Below, one piece after another: positions 37,702-50,107 of a DNA stretch of 64,000 nt. Position numbers and translations under genes: made by a program. The stretch comes from Variovorax sp. YR216 (GTDB lineage Bacteria > Pseudomonadota > Gammaproteobacteria > Burkholderiales > Burkholderiaceae_C), in contig NZ_FNRO01000004.1 in NCBI RefSeq assembly GCF_900107745.1, forward strand, positions 124,001 to 188,000. Direction: 5' to 3'. The notes beneath the pieces are model-generated. The model searched no databases. It was not told the DNA's origin and saw nothing but the letters and a program-made list of their open reading frames with translations. Numbering within the stretch: position 1 is the stretch's first letter; the number at the start of each line of letters is the position of its first letter.

Positions 37702-38591
37702 TGCCCACCCCCACCGCCACGCCCGGCGTCGATGCGCTCTGGCCCCTGTGCCTGGACATCGCCCTGCATCGCCGCGGCGGGCTGGCGCGCCTCCCCTGGA
37801 AGCCCGATGCACCGCTGGCCGGCGACGCCGCGCACGGTTTCTCACTGCGCGGGGTGTGGGACGACGCGGCGGTCGAGCTGTTCGAACTCATCAAGCCGCT
37901 GCTCGACCGGCCCCGCGAAGGCACGCCGTGGGTCATCGGCCAACTGGGCCAAAGCCTCGACGGCTACGTTGCCACGCACAGCGGCGACTCGCACTACGTC
38001 AACGGCCGCGAGGTACTGGTGCATCTCCACCGCCTGCGTGCGCTCTGCGATGCAGTCATCGTCGGTGCGAACACGGCGGCCCTCGACGATCCGCAACTCA
38101 CCACGCGGCATGTCGAGGGGCGACATCCGGTGCGCGTGCTGATCGATCCGGCGTTGCGGTTGACGCCCACGCTGCGCGCCCTGTCGGACCGGCTCGCGCC
38201 GACCCTCCTCGCCTGCGACGCCCGTCGCGCCGCGGAAGCGGCCCGGCGCTTCGGCGCCGATCAGGTGCTCGGCGTGCCCGCGCTGGTGGACGGCGAAGGC
38301 CGCCTGAACCTGCGCGCACTGGTGACCGAACTCGCGTCGCGCGATCTGCGGGTTCTCTTTGTCGAGGGCGGCGGTGTCACGGTCTCGCGCTTCATCGCGC
38401 AAGGCTGTCTCGACCGGCTGCATCTCAGCATCGCACCGGTCGTCATCGGCTCCGGGCGGCCCGGACTGCAGATTCCGCGCAGCGCTGCGATGCGCGACTG
38501 CCTGCGGCCGTCGGCGCGTGTGTTCCGCATGGGCGAGGATGTGCTGTGGGATCTGGACCTGCGCGAGACGCGGTCCGACTCCAAAGGCTGA
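37698..38591 (+). CDS. RibD C-terminal-like (DHFR-fold) reductase
   Basis: 297 residues. An unrecognised N-terminal part of about 75 residues, not a deaminase, precedes a RibD_C/DHFR-fold domain: 'VIGQLGQSLDGYVA', 'CDAVIVGANTAALDDPQLT', 'LFVEGGGVTVSRFI' and 'IAPVVIGSGRPG'. Such domains reduce riboflavin intermediates or pterins with NADPH. It overlaps the GST stop by four bases, so it is co-translated with the aryl operon, yet it converges on the pterin-like cluster and may belong to that pathway. Role uncertain. Confidence 0.75.
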   Translation: MMPTPTATPGVDALWPLCLDIALHRRGGLARLPWKPDAPLAGDAAHGFSLRGVWDDAAVELFELIKPLLDRPREGTPWVIGQLGQSLDGYVATHSGDSHYVNGREVLVHLHRLRALCDAVIVGANTAALDDPQLTTRHVEGRHPVRVLIDPALRLTPTLRALSDRLAPTLLACDARRAAEAARRFGADQVLGVPALVDGEGRLNLRALVTELASRDLRVLFVEGGGVTVSRFIAQGCLDRLHLSIAPVVIGSGRPGLQIPRSAAMRDCLRPSARVFRMGEDVLWDLDLRETRSDSKG

Positions 38592-38600
38592 ACGCGAGCC

Positions 38601-39485
38601 TCAAGGCAAGGTCGCCAGCAGGTCGCGATGACCGACACGCAGGGTCGTTGACTCGATCCGTTCGAGCCGCCGCGCCACCCAGCCTTCGATCGATGTGAAC
38701 GCCGGGTCCTGCTTCTGCACCGCGGCCGCTGTGCCTTCGATCATGGCGCGCAGCATGACGATCGAATGCGCGCCATCCCGGCCGTCGATGTGCCAGTCGC
38801 TCGCGGCGTGCGCAACGTCGTAGCCCAGCGAGGCAAGCCTCGCGGCAGCGACCTGCACCGCGTCGCCCGCGAGTGCCGGGCCGAAGCCCTTGTCGCGGCG
38901 CTGGTGTGCGGCGAACAGGCGATGAACATCTTCATCGCCTGAAAGCGCGGGCCGCCATTCGACGCTGCCGTCGACGCTCAACGCGAACAGCACCGCTGCT
39001 TCGGCGTCCCGCGCGCACCGGGTCAGTCGGTCGACCCACTGCGCCGACACGAGATCGAGCAGCGCCGAGGCGGTGATCAGGCGATGACACCCGAACAACG
39101 CGGCATCGAACGGTTGCGCGAGATCGCAGGACAGCATCTCGACCTCGACCTTCAGCCCGGCCCCTTCGAAGCTGAGACCGCCTTCGCCCGTGACCACCGA
39201 CAAACCGTGTGTCCGACACCATGGCGCCATCGCGCCGGGCAATGCGGCCAGCAATCGCGGATCGTGATCGGCCAGCGTCCAGCGCTGCACGCCACCGAGG
39301 CGAGGCGCGAGCACACGCAGGTTCGCGCCGGTACCGCAGCCCAGATCGAGCACCGTCAACGCCGGGTCCCCGCCGCGCAGTCGTGCCGCGAGGCCTGCGA
39401 GATCGAACGACCCGGAAGCGGCGCCGCGCGCTTCGCGATCGAACGGTTCGCGCAGTGCCAGCCAGTCGGTGCTGAAGGCGTTCAT
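38601..39485 (-). CDS. Class I SAM-dependent methyltransferase
   Basis: 294 residues with the SAM-binding motif 'VLDLGCGTGANL' at about 45-56 and an acidic second strand end 'TLADHDP'. The C-terminal half has no recognised extra domain. It overlaps the glycosyltransferase stop by four bases and is the last gene of the minus-strand operon. The acceptor is unknown; in this context an O-methylation of a sugar or pterin is a reasonable guess. Confidence 0.82.
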   Translation of the reverse strand: MNAFSTDWLALREPFDREARGAASGSFDLAGLAARLRGGDPALTVLDLGCGTGANLRVLAPRLGGVQRWTLADHDPRLLAALPGAMAPWCRTHGLSVVTGEGGLSFEGAGLKVEVEMLSCDLAQPFDAALFGCHRLITASALLDLVSAQWVDRLTRCARDAEAAVLFALSVDGSVEWRPALSGDEDVHRLFAAHQRRDKGFGPALAGDAVQVAAARLASLGYDVAHAASDWHIDGRDGAHSIVMLRAMIEGTAAAVQKQDPAFTSIEGWVARRLERIESTTLRVGHRDLLATLP

Positions 39486-40546
39486 TCGTCGTCGGCAGTC
39501 TGGAGCGCTTCGAGCGCCATGGCAAAGCGCGCCGCGCTGTCCGCCCAGGTTGGCAGCCGATCGCGTGCCGCCCGCGCGCCTTCCGCGAGCTGTTCGCGCC
39601 AGGCGGCATCGTCCATCAACCGCTGCAAGGCCGCGCGAAGGGCCGACTCGTCGCCGGGCGGCACGAGCACGCCCGCATCGGCCGGCACGGTGTCCGGAAT
39701 CGCGCCGGCCGTGGTGCTGATCACCGGAAGGCCATGCGCCAGCGCCTCGGCAAGCGCCATGCCGTAGCCCTCGTGGAATGACGGCAGCACGAAGACATCC
39801 GCGCGCGCGTAGAACGCATGCAGCGCCGCCTCGTCCTGTTCGCCGTGCAGCGTCACGCGATCACGCAGGCCGTGGCGATCGATCGCCTCGACGAGCGCCG
39901 CAGTGCACGCGGCATCCATCGTGAGGCTGCCGACGCAGTCCAGCACCCAGCGCCGGTCGCGCAGGCCGGCGAGCGCGTCGACCAGCAGGGCGTGGCCCTT
40001 GCGTGGGCTCACGTTCGCCACGCTCAGCAAGTGCAGTCCGCCGGCGCCGGATCCGGCAGCGAGCGGTGCAGGCGCCGTGCCGGGCTCGACCACGGTGATG
40101 CGCGCGGCCGGCACTTCGTACGCAGCCAGTGCGCGCGCGGTCGAAGGACTGGTGACGATCACCGCGCGCACGGCCGCAAGCGCCCTTCGTTCGCTGTCGA
40201 ACAACACCGCTTGCATCCCGGCATCGAGCCCGGTCTCCAGCGCGAGCGGATGGTGCACCAGCGCCACCCACTGCAGCCGCTTCGCATGGGCCTGCGCCAG
40301 GTCGGGCATCGCGCCGAAAGCCAACCCATCCACGACGACCAGCGAGTCGTCGGGCAATGCTTCCACGACCAGGCGGGCTACCTCCATGGCCGCATCGCCA
40401 GGCACCGGCCAGCCATCGCCGAGCGAGCGCACATCGACATGCCAGCCCAGCGTCCGCAGGCCATCGACGATATGCCGGTCGTAGGTGGAGCCGCCGGTGC
40501 GTGCGCCGAGCTCGCCTGGCACGAGAAAGCTGCAGCGCCGGTTCAC
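39482..40546 (-). CDS. GT4-family glycosyltransferase
   Basis: 354 residues from a GTG at 40546 whose last two bases form the upstream PTPS-like gene's TGA (GTGA overlap). GT-B fold with the C-terminal retaining-GT signature: '[20 protein letters not shown]' includes the EX7E motif, and '[17 protein letters not shown]' is the nucleotide-sugar domain entry. No membrane helix, so a cytosolic transferase. It lies between a PTPS-like and a methyltransferase gene, away from any polysaccharide cluster, which argues for a small-molecule acceptor. Confidence 0.85.
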   Translation of the reverse strand: MNRRCSFLVPGELGARTGGSTYDRHIVDGLRTLGWHVDVRSLGDGWPVPGDAAMEVARLVVEALPDDSLVVVDGLAFGAMPDLAQAHAKRLQWVALVHHPLALETGLDAGMQAVLFDSERRALAAVRAVIVTSPSTARALAAYEVPAARITVVEPGTAPAPLAAGSGAGGLHLLSVANVSPRKGHALLVDALAGLRDRRWVLDCVGSLTMDAACTAALVEAIDRHGLRDRVTLHGEQDEAALHAFYARADVFVLPSFHEGYGMALAEALAHGLPVISTTAGAIPDTVPADAGVLVPPGDESALRAALQRLMDDAAWREQLAEGARAARDRLPTWADSAARFAMALEALQTADDE

Positions 40547-40956
40547 GACGCCCGCGCAGGCAATGCGCCCTCGTAGGCCGCCCACGCGACGTGCGATTCG
40601 TTCAGGCGCACCCGCAGGCTCGACAGGCCGCCCGCGTGCGCGCCGAGTTCACCGGCGGCGATGCACGCGGCCACGCGGTCGAAGATCACGCGCGCCATGA
40701 ATTCGGTCGTCGTGTTCCTGCCCTTGAAGGCCGGATCGTCGTCGAGGTTGCGCAGGTTGAGTTCGCCAAGCACGCGGCGCAGCACCTCGGTCGCGAGCGC
40801 GATGTCGACCACCACCCCATCGGGATCGAGTTCGGCGCGGCGCATTTCCAGATCGACCACGTAGGTCGCGCCATGCAGGCGCTGCGCCGGCCCGAACACC
40901 TCGCCGCTGAAGCTGTGGGCAATCATGAAATGGTCGCGGACGTTGATGCTGTACAT
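40543..40956 (-). CDS. Divergent 6-pyruvoyl-tetrahydropterin synthase / QueD-fold protein
   Basis: 137 residues with the T-fold of PTPS/QueD. The first zinc ligand (His14 in 'MIAHSF') and the second (His28 in 'RLHGA') are present, but the usual third ligand of the HGH motif is Ala30. The catalytic cysteine position is Ala24, and the catalytic Asp-His pair aligns with Asn67-Leu68 in 'ELNLRNLDD'. The pterin-anchoring glutamate is kept as Glu120 in 'LNESH'. So the pterin pocket may remain while canonical catalysis cannot. I recall similar 'RLHGAT' proteins in other proteobacteria, suggesting a conserved subfamily. It overlaps the glycosyltransferase gene. Confidence 0.82.
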   Translation of the reverse strand: MYSINVRDHFMIAHSFSGEVFGPAQRLHGATYVVDLEMRRAELDPDGVVVDIALATEVLRRVLGELNLRNLDDDPAFKGRNTTTEFMARVIFDRVAACIAAGELGAHAGGLSSLRVRLNESHVAWAAYEGALPARAS

Positions 40957-40983
40957 GCGGGCCTTTCGGATTCGAGGAGAGGT

Positions 40984-41991
40984 TCAGGGATAGTCGATGC
41001 GCTGGCAGAGCGTGTCGGGCGAGCCGCCGGACAGCCGTTCGAGCACCGCGGGCAATTCATCGAAAGGCGCGCAGTCGGTGATCAGCGCATCGAACAGCGG
41101 ATCGCGCAGCAGCGACAGCGCCAGCGCCATCCGCCGCCCGCGATCCCATCGCGCACGCTGGGCCGTCGCCACATGGCCGACCTGCGAACTCCTGAGCGTG
41201 AGCCGGCGCGAATGGAAGGCCTCGCCCAGCGGCAGCGACACTTCGCGTGCGCCATACCAGCTCATCTCGATGACCGTCGCCTCGAAGGCTGCGAGTTCCA
41301 GCGCAGTGACAAGGCCTTGTGGGTTCCCGCTCGCGTGGACCACCAGGTCGGCATCGGGTGTGGCGTCCTGCGGCAGCGTGAAGCCGACGCCCAGCGCCTC
41401 GGCCAATGCGCGACGCGACGCACGCACATCGACGAGTTCCACCTTGCAGCCCGGCACGCGCCCCGCGAGCCAGGCCACCATCAACCCGACCACCCCGCCG
41501 CCCACCACTGCCACGCGGTCACCCACGCGCGGCGCGGCATCCCACATGGCGTTGACGGCGGTCTCCATGTTCGCGGCGAGCACCGCCCGCGCGGGCGGAA
41601 GGCCCTCGGGCAACACATGCACCGCTTCCGCCGGAACGACATAGCGCGTCTGGTGCGGATGCAGGCAAAAGACGTGGCGGCCCTTCAGTGCTTCGGGGCC
41701 TTGCTCGACGATACCGACGCTGGCGTACCCATACTTCACCGGCGCGGGGAAATCCCCCTCCTGGAAGGGCGCGCGCATGCGCTGGAACTCGGCCGTCGGC
41801 ACTTCGCCGCGAAACACTAGCACCTCCGTGCCCCGGCTGACTGCGGAGTGAAGGGCCCGGATGACCACCTGACCCGCCGCCAGCGAAGGCGTCGTCGCGG
41901 CTCGGATCGCGGCCCGGCCGGGCGCCTCGATCCAGCAAGCCCTGGCGTCACCCGGAATGTCGTGGGACGGATATGCAGGCATCGTTCGCAA
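40984..41991 (-). CDS. MDR-superfamily dehydrogenase lacking usual zinc ligands
   Basis: 335 residues in the medium-chain dehydrogenase fold. The Rossmann motif is '[18 protein letters not shown]'. The N-terminal catalytic domain has '[17 protein letters not shown]' where alcohol dehydrogenases carry the zinc cysteine, and '[13 protein letters not shown]' in place of the GHE motif. The pattern is closer to BchC-like and related zinc-free members. A Met at residue 4 is an alternative start. It is first in the operon, 28 bases before the PTPS-like gene, and may oxidise or reduce a side chain of the pathway's product. Confidence 0.82.
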   Translation of the reverse strand: MRTMPAYPSHDIPGDARACWIEAPGRAAIRAATTPSLAAGQVVIRALHSAVSRGTEVLVFRGEVPTAEFQRMRAPFQEGDFPAPVKYGYASVGIVEQGPEALKGRHVFCLHPHQTRYVVPAEAVHVLPEGLPPARAVLAANMETAVNAMWDAAPRVGDRVAVVGGGVVGLMVAWLAGRVPGCKVELVDVRASRRALAEALGVGFTLPQDATPDADLVVHASGNPQGLVTALELAAFEATVIEMSWYGAREVSLPLGEAFHSRRLTLRSSQVGHVATAQRARWDRGRRMALALSLLRDPLFDALITDCAPFDELPAVLERLSGGSPDTLCQRIDYP

Positions 41992-42164
41992 CGCCCGCTG
42001 CCGCGAGCGACCCTCAAATCAACCGACGGACGCCGATCTTAAGACGATGACTTCGCGGTCCTCCGATCTCCGGCATGCGGCGCGCGCGTACAAGAAAGTC
42101 CTCAGTGTTTTTACGCAGCGTCCGGGGCCGTTCGCGCCACTGTTCTCTGATAGCCTGTGAGGCC

Positions 42165-42389
42165 ATGCGCGCCATCGTCCTTCTTGCCAATTTCGGTCTT
42201 CTCGCACTCGCCTTTTACTTCGGCTCGCTGGCTGGCCTGCTCATCGCGGCGGCGCTGTGCATCGCGATCGTCGCCGCCTTCTTCCTGTTCTCGATGTCCC
42301 GCAGCGAATCGCTCGAATCGAAGGACATGCGCCGTGCGATGGGCCGCAGCACCACCTTTCTCGGCGGGCTGACGGACACCCGCCGCTGA
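42165..42389 (+). CDS. Small membrane protein of unknown function
   Basis: 74 residues from the ATG at 42165, preceded by GTGAGG. Two closely spaced hydrophobic helices (about 2-20 and 22-42) are followed by a polar tail 'SRSESLESKDMRR'. No family recognised. It sits between the pterin-like operon, from which it diverges, and the xdhC gene, toward which it converges with six bases between the stops. Confidence 0.55.
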   Translation: MRAIVLLANFGLLALAFYFGSLAGLLIAAALCIAIVAAFFLFSMSRSESLESKDMRRAMGRSTTFLGGLTDTRR

Positions 42390-42395
42390 GCCGGT

Positions 42396-43403
42396 TCAGA
42401 CGGCCGCCGCGGCCTTCGCCACCGCGACTGCCGCTTCACGCGGCAACTGGACCGCGTTCTTCACAGCGAGGATCTCCGCCATCACGCTCACCGCGATCTC
42501 CGGCGGCGTCTTGCTGCCGATGTAGATGCCGATCGGCCCGCGCAGGCGAGCCAGAGAAGCCTCGGTCTGGTCGAAGTGCTCGATCATGCGTTCGCGCCGC
42601 GCCTCGGCATTGCGGCGCGAGCCGATCGCGCCGACATAGAACGCCTCGGTCTGCAGCGCCTCCAGCAAGGCGAGATCGTCGAGCTTCGGATCGTGCGTGA
42701 GCGCGACCACGCAGCTGCGGCGATCGGGCTTGAAGGCGGTCACCGCGTCGTCGGGCATCTCGGTGGTGGTCGTCACGCCCGGCACGTTCCAGGAGGTCTG
42801 GTACTCGGTGCGCGGGTCGCACAGCGTGACCGCGAAGCCGCTGAACTGCGCCATGGTCGCAAGGTACTCGGCCAGTTGCCCGGCGCCGATCAGCAGCATG
42901 CGGTACTCGGGGCCGAAGGTGTTGACCAGCTCCGCGTCATTGACCGTCAACTCCGCAGGCGACGAAGCCTCGGCCAGCTTCACCGATCCATCCACGAGCG
43001 CCACCGTGCGCTGCATCAGCCGCCCGCGTTCGAGCGCCGCCACGAGCGTCTGCAGCGACGCCGGATCGGGGTCGTATTCGAGCAGCAGTTCGAGCGTGCC
43101 GCCGCACGGCAGCCCGAAGCGGTGCGCTTCATCGGCGGTGATGCCGTACTTGACGAAGGCCGGCGCGCCCGTGGGCATCACGCCGTCACCGTGCGCGCGG
43201 GTGTAGCGTGCGATCAGGTCGTCTTCGACGCAGCCGCCCGACACCGAGCCGACGACCGCGCCATCTTCCGCCATCGCCATGATCGATCCGATCGGGCGCG
43301 GCGACGAGCCCCAGGTGCGCACTACCGTTGCCAGCAGGCCGCGGCGGCCGGCCTGTCGCCAGTCGCGCAGCGCACGAAGCACCATTACATCGAGGTTTTC
43401 CAT
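42396..43403 (-). CDS. XdhC/CoxI-family molybdenum cofactor maturation protein
   Basis: 335 residues with both XdhC domains. The N-terminal part has 'VRTWGSSPRPIGS' and 'GSVSGGCVEDDL'; the C-terminal part is a Rossmann-like domain with 'LLIGAGQLAEYLA' and 'YVGAIGSRRNAEARRE'. XdhC proteins bind and protect the sulfurated molybdenum cofactor before insertion into molybdenum hydroxylases. It is last in the coxSLMDEG operon, in agreement with that role. Confidence 0.9.
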   Translation of the reverse strand: MENLDVMVLRALRDWRQAGRRGLLATVVRTWGSSPRPIGSIMAMAEDGAVVGSVSGGCVEDDLIARYTRAHGDGVMPTGAPAFVKYGITADEAHRFGLPCGGTLELLLEYDPDPASLQTLVAALERGRLMQRTVALVDGSVKLAEASSPAELTVNDAELVNTFGPEYRMLLIGAGQLAEYLATMAQFSGFAVTLCDPRTEYQTSWNVPGVTTTTEMPDDAVTAFKPDRRSCVVALTHDPKLDDLALLEALQTEAFYVGAIGSRRNAEARRERMIEHFDQTEASLARLRGPIGIYIGSKTPPEIAVSVMAEILAVKNAVQLPREAAVAVAKAAAAV

Positions 43404-43447
43404 AGCTCTGTCTCTCTATCTCTCTGACGTCTTCCGTCTCTTGCCCT

Positions 43448-44050
43448 TCAGTCGGCCGGCTTCTCGGCTGCTGCGTCGCCGTCCTCGTCCTTGTCCTTCT
43501 TGCCGAAGCCGATCTTCCGCATGAAGCCCGCCATCGCGCCCTCCTTCTCGGCAGGCGCCGCCTCTCCTTCAGCCGGCGCTTCCGCAGGCGGCGGACCGTA
43601 GCGGCTCTGCATTTCGGCTTCGAAGCGCTTGAAGAAATCGTCGGCGGTGGACTTGGCCGCGCCGTCGATCAGCCGCTGCCCGAGTTGCGCGATCTTGCCG
43701 CCGACCTGCGCCTGCACGGTGTAGTCGAGTTCGCAGCCCTCGGCCCCATCGGCCGCGGGCTTGAGCGACACGCCCGACGCGCCCTTGGCAAAGCCGGCCA
43801 CGCCGCCCTGCCCTTCGAACGTGAGCTTGTAGCTTTCGGGCGCCTGGATGTCCGACAGCGTGACCTTGCCGCTGAACTTGGCCGAGACCGGACCAATCTT
43901 GACCGCCAGTCCGACGCTGTACTCGTTGTCGCCGGTCAACTCGAACTTGTCGCAGCCGGGAATGCACTTCTTCAGCGTCTCCGGGTCGTTCAACGCGTCC
44001 CAAGCCTGTTGCTGCGTGATCCCGAGCTTGCGGTTGCCGAGCATTTCCAT
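43448..44050 (-). CDS. coxG: CoxG-type SRPBCC protein
   Basis: 200 residues. The first 145 form a START/SRPBCC lipid-binding fold with 'QQAWDALNDPETLKKCIPGC' at about 14-33 and 'AQLGQRLIDGAAKSTADDFF' further on. The remainder is a low-complexity alanine/glutamate/lysine tail without a membrane helix. In CO dehydrogenase systems CoxG links the enzyme to the membrane or quinone pool. Here the hydroxylase is form II, so it may do the same for another substrate. Confidence 0.88.
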   Translation of the reverse strand: MEMLGNRKLGITQQQAWDALNDPETLKKCIPGCDKFELTGDNEYSVGLAVKIGPVSAKFSGKVTLSDIQAPESYKLTFEGQGGVAGFAKGASGVSLKPAADGAEGCELDYTVQAQVGGKIAQLGQRLIDGAAKSTADDFFKRFEAEMQSRYGPPPAEAPAEGEAAPAEKEGAMAGFMRKIGFGKKDKDEDGDAAAEKPAD

Positions 44051-44086
44051 GATGAATCTTCCTTGTGGGTGTCATGTCGCGACGGG

Positions 44087-45288
44087 CTAGCGGCCCGACC
44101 GCATTAGGGCGGCGAGGCTTGCCGCCAGTTGTTCCAGAGCGCTGAGATTGTGGACCGCCAGCATCGCGTCTGCATGGCGGTGCAACATGGCCGCACCGCG
44201 CGCAAGGGGTGCATAGCCTTCGTAGCGCAGCAGCGGGTTCAGCCACAGCACGCGCCGCGAATGGCGCTTGAGCCATTGCAGTTCATTGTCGAGGACGTCG
44301 GGCTCGCCGGTGTCGAGCCCGTCGCTGATCACCAGCACCAGCGTGCGGCGGCCGGTCAGCCGACGCGCGTGCCGACGGCGCAGTTCCACCAGCGATTCGC
44401 CGAGCCGCGTGCCGCCCGCGAAGTCGTCGATCGCCTCGCTCGCGGCGGCCAGCATCGAATCGGTGTCGGCGATGCGAAAGGCGGGCGTCAGGTCGGTCAG
44501 GTGGGTGCCGAAGGCGAAGACGTCGCGCCGGCCGGAGTGCCGCGTCGAGGCGTGCAGGAACGCGAGCAGCAGCCGCGCGTAGCGTTCCATCGAGCCCGAC
44601 ACGTCGACCAGCACCAGCAGGGGCAGCGGTTGCTTGCGCCGCGCCCATCGCGGCAGGCGCAGGATCTCGCCACCGGTGCGCGCGGCCTCATGCAGCACGC
44701 CGGGCCAATGCATGCGCGAATGCGCGCCCGCGTCACCGGTGGCACGCAGCCGCCGCGCGGGCAGTGTCGGGATCGGCAACGAGATATCGCGCGCGAGGCG
44801 TTCGACGAGCCGGTACTCGGCCGCGCCAAGCGCGTTGAAATCGGCATGGTGGATGCGTGCGCGGTCACTCGCGGTCATCGCGGCGTCGAAGTCGACTTCG
44901 CGTTCGTTCTGCGCCACGCGCGCCCCTTCGCGCGGCGGTGCCAGCGCTTCGCGCACGCGCGGGCGCCGCTTGGAGGGTTCGGCCTTGCCTTCGGCGCTCG
45001 GCAGCATCTGCGCGAGCAGCTTGTTGGCCAGCTCGGGGTCGCGAAACCAGGCATCGAAGAGTTCGCGGAACACCAGCCGGTCTTCCTCGCGGCTGATCAT
45101 CACGGCTTCCATCGCCGCCGCGAGATCGAGCCGGTTCTCGACACCCACCAGCGTCGCGGCCTCGGCGGCAAGCGCGATGCGCATCGAATCGGTCCGCACG
45201 CCCGCGCGGCGCAATGCGCGGCCGAAGCCCAGCATGTTGCCCGCCAGCTTGCCGCGGCGTGCGTCGCCAAGCTGGTGGACGGCATCGT

Positions 45289-45292
<4 letters not shown>
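44087..45292 (-). CDS. coxE: CoxE-type VWA-domain protein
   Basis: About 401 residues if the TTG at 45292 is used, which overlaps the MoxR ATPase stop as TTGA; a later start is possible. The C-terminal half is a von Willebrand A domain with MIDAS 'VDVSGSMERYA', 'GTRLG' and 'ISDGLDTGEP'. It pairs with the MoxR ATPase gene upstream. In Oligotropha CoxD/CoxE act in assembling the copper-molybdenum site; for a form II enzyme the pair presumably matures a different active site. Confidence 0.88.
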
Positions 45293-46221
<929 letters not shown>

Positions 46222-46318
46222 CTGAGCAGCTTAAGGGCTCTTGGCATTGCGCGTCGGCGCGCGCGAGCGGGCTGCGGGGAGAAGGTCCCCCGCAGCCGCA
46301 AGGCGGCTACCGGAAGCC

Positions 46319-47110
46319 TTACCCCAACGCCTTGGCGACTGCTCGCTGCGTGAGCACACCGATCAGGTTTGCGCGGTACGCGGCCGATGCGTGCAGATCG
46401 CTGTTCAGATCGCTCGAATCGATCTTCACCGACGCCGCCGATTCCGGCGTGAAGGCCTTGCTGAGCGCCTGCTCGAGCCCCGCGTGCCGGAACACGCCGT
46501 TGCCCGCACCGGTCACCGCGACGCGCACACCGCTGTCGAACTGCGCGACGAAGACCCCTACGAGCGGGAAGTTCGACGCCTTCTGGCGCAGCTTCTCGTA
46601 GGCGGCGCGCTTCGGGATCGGGAAGCGGATTGCCTTGATCAGCTCGCCATCGGTCAGCGCGGTGGTGAAGAGGCCCTGGAAGAAATCGTCGGCCGCGATC
46701 TCGCGCTGGGTGGTGACCACCGTCGCGCCGGTCGCGAGGACCGCGCTCGGGTAGCAGGCCGCCGGATCGTTGTTGGCGACCGATCCGCCGATGGTGCCCA
46801 TCGCGCGCACTTGGCGGTCGCCGATGTGATCGGCGAGCCACGCGAGCGCCGGGAAGGCGGCCTTGACGTCGGCATTGTTCGCGACATCGAGATGCCGCGT
46901 CATCGCGCCGATCACGAGCGCATCGCCCGACTTGCTGATGCCGGCGAGTTCCTTGACGCCGCTCAGGTCGGCCAGTTGCTCGGGGGCGGAAAGCCGCAGC
47001 TTCATCGAGGCCAGCAGCGTCTGGCCGCCGGCAAGCGGCTTGGCGCCGGCCGCGGCGAGCTTGACCGCATCGGCCAGGGTGGTGGGACGTTCGAGGGTGA
47101 AGGCGTACAT
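46319..47110 (-). CDS. coxM: Molybdenum hydroxylase FAD-binding medium subunit (CoxM)
   Basis: 263 residues of the FAD-binding domain of the xanthine oxidase/CO dehydrogenase family. The two FAD contact motifs are visible: 'AAGAKPLAGGQTLL' at about 25-38 and 'TIGGSVANNDPAA' at about 108-120. It passes electrons from the iron-sulfur subunit to the acceptor. Together with coxL and coxS it forms the hexameric enzyme. Confidence 0.93.
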   Translation of the reverse strand: MYAFTLERPTTLADAVKLAAAGAKPLAGGQTLLASMKLRLSAPEQLADLSGVKELAGISKSGDALVIGAMTRHLDVANNADVKAAFPALAWLADHIGDRQVRAMGTIGGSVANNDPAACYPSAVLATGATVVTTQREIAADDFFQGLFTTALTDGELIKAIRFPIPKRAAYEKLRQKASNFPLVGVFVAQFDSGVRVAVTGAGNGVFRHAGLEQALSKAFTPESAASVKIDSSDLNSDLHASAAYRANLIGVLTQRAVAKALG

Positions 47111-47131
47111 GGTTTTCTGACCTTTCCGTGT

Positions 47132-49510
<2,379 letters not shown>

Positions 49511-49521
49511 GACTTTTCTCC

Positions 49522-50013
49522 TCAGACGTTGGCCACGGCCTTGGCGGGCTCGGCCATCGCCTTGCCGCCCATCTGGACCGCCTTGACGATGTTCTGGTAC
49601 CCGGTGCAGCGGCACAGGTTGCCGTCGAGCAGCTCGCGGATCTCGGTCTCGCTCGCGTTGGGGTGATAGGTGCACAGGTCGATGGCGCTCATCACCATGC
49701 CCGGGGTGCAGAAGCCGCATTGCAGGCCGTGGCACTCCTTGAAGGCCGCCTGCATCGGGTGCATGGTGCCGTCGGGTTGCGCGACGCCTTCGATGGTCGT
49801 GATCTTCGCGCCGGCGACTTGCCCGACCAGCACGTTGCAGGACTTCACCGCGCGCCCGTTGACATGGACGGTGCAGGCGCCGCATTGCGCGGTGTCGCAG
49901 CCCACGTGCGTGCCGGTGAGATGGAGGTGCTCTCGCAGCGCCTGGACCAGGAAGGTGTTGGGAGGCGCGTCGACCGTGACATCGCGGCCGTTGACCGTGA
50001 AAGAAACCTGCAT
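49522..50013 (-). CDS. coxS: Molybdenum hydroxylase 2Fe-2S small subunit (CoxS)
   Basis: 163 residues with two [2Fe-2S] clusters: plant-type ferredoxin domain with 'GCDTAQCGACTVHVNG' (about 40-55) and C-terminal four-helix domain with 'CGFCTPGMVM' and 'NLCRCTGYQNI'. The start is taken at the ATG at 50013. It is the first gene of the S-L-M-D-E-G-xdhC operon; form II operons typically use the S-L-M or L-S-M order. Confidence 0.94.
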   Translation of the reverse strand: MQVSFTVNGRDVTVDAPPNTFLVQALREHLHLTGTHVGCDTAQCGACTVHVNGRAVKSCNVLVGQVAGAKITTIEGVAQPDGTMHPMQAAFKECHGLQCGFCTPGMVMSAIDLCTYHPNASETEIRELLDGNLCRCTGYQNIVKAVQMGGKAMAEPAKAVANV

Positions 50014-50087
50014 GTGGCTGTCTCCGTTGTAAAAGTAAGAGATGGCTGTTTTCGGCCACTTGAATCTTGGACGCCGCACCTGACCGG

Positions 50088-50107
50088 AACCCTAGGCAAA
50101 ACCCTAG
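50088..50107. promoter_or_regulatory. Tandem AACCCTAG repeats between coxS and its regulator
   Basis: The 8-mer AACCCTAG occurs at 50088-50095 and 50100-50107, a 12-base period, in the 193-base gap between the divergent coxS and regulator genes. Related CACTTGAA boxes lie on either side (about 50057 and 50122). This arrangement could be an operator for the adjacent Fis-type regulator. No clear sigma-54 -24/-12 element was found. Confidence 0.4.
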
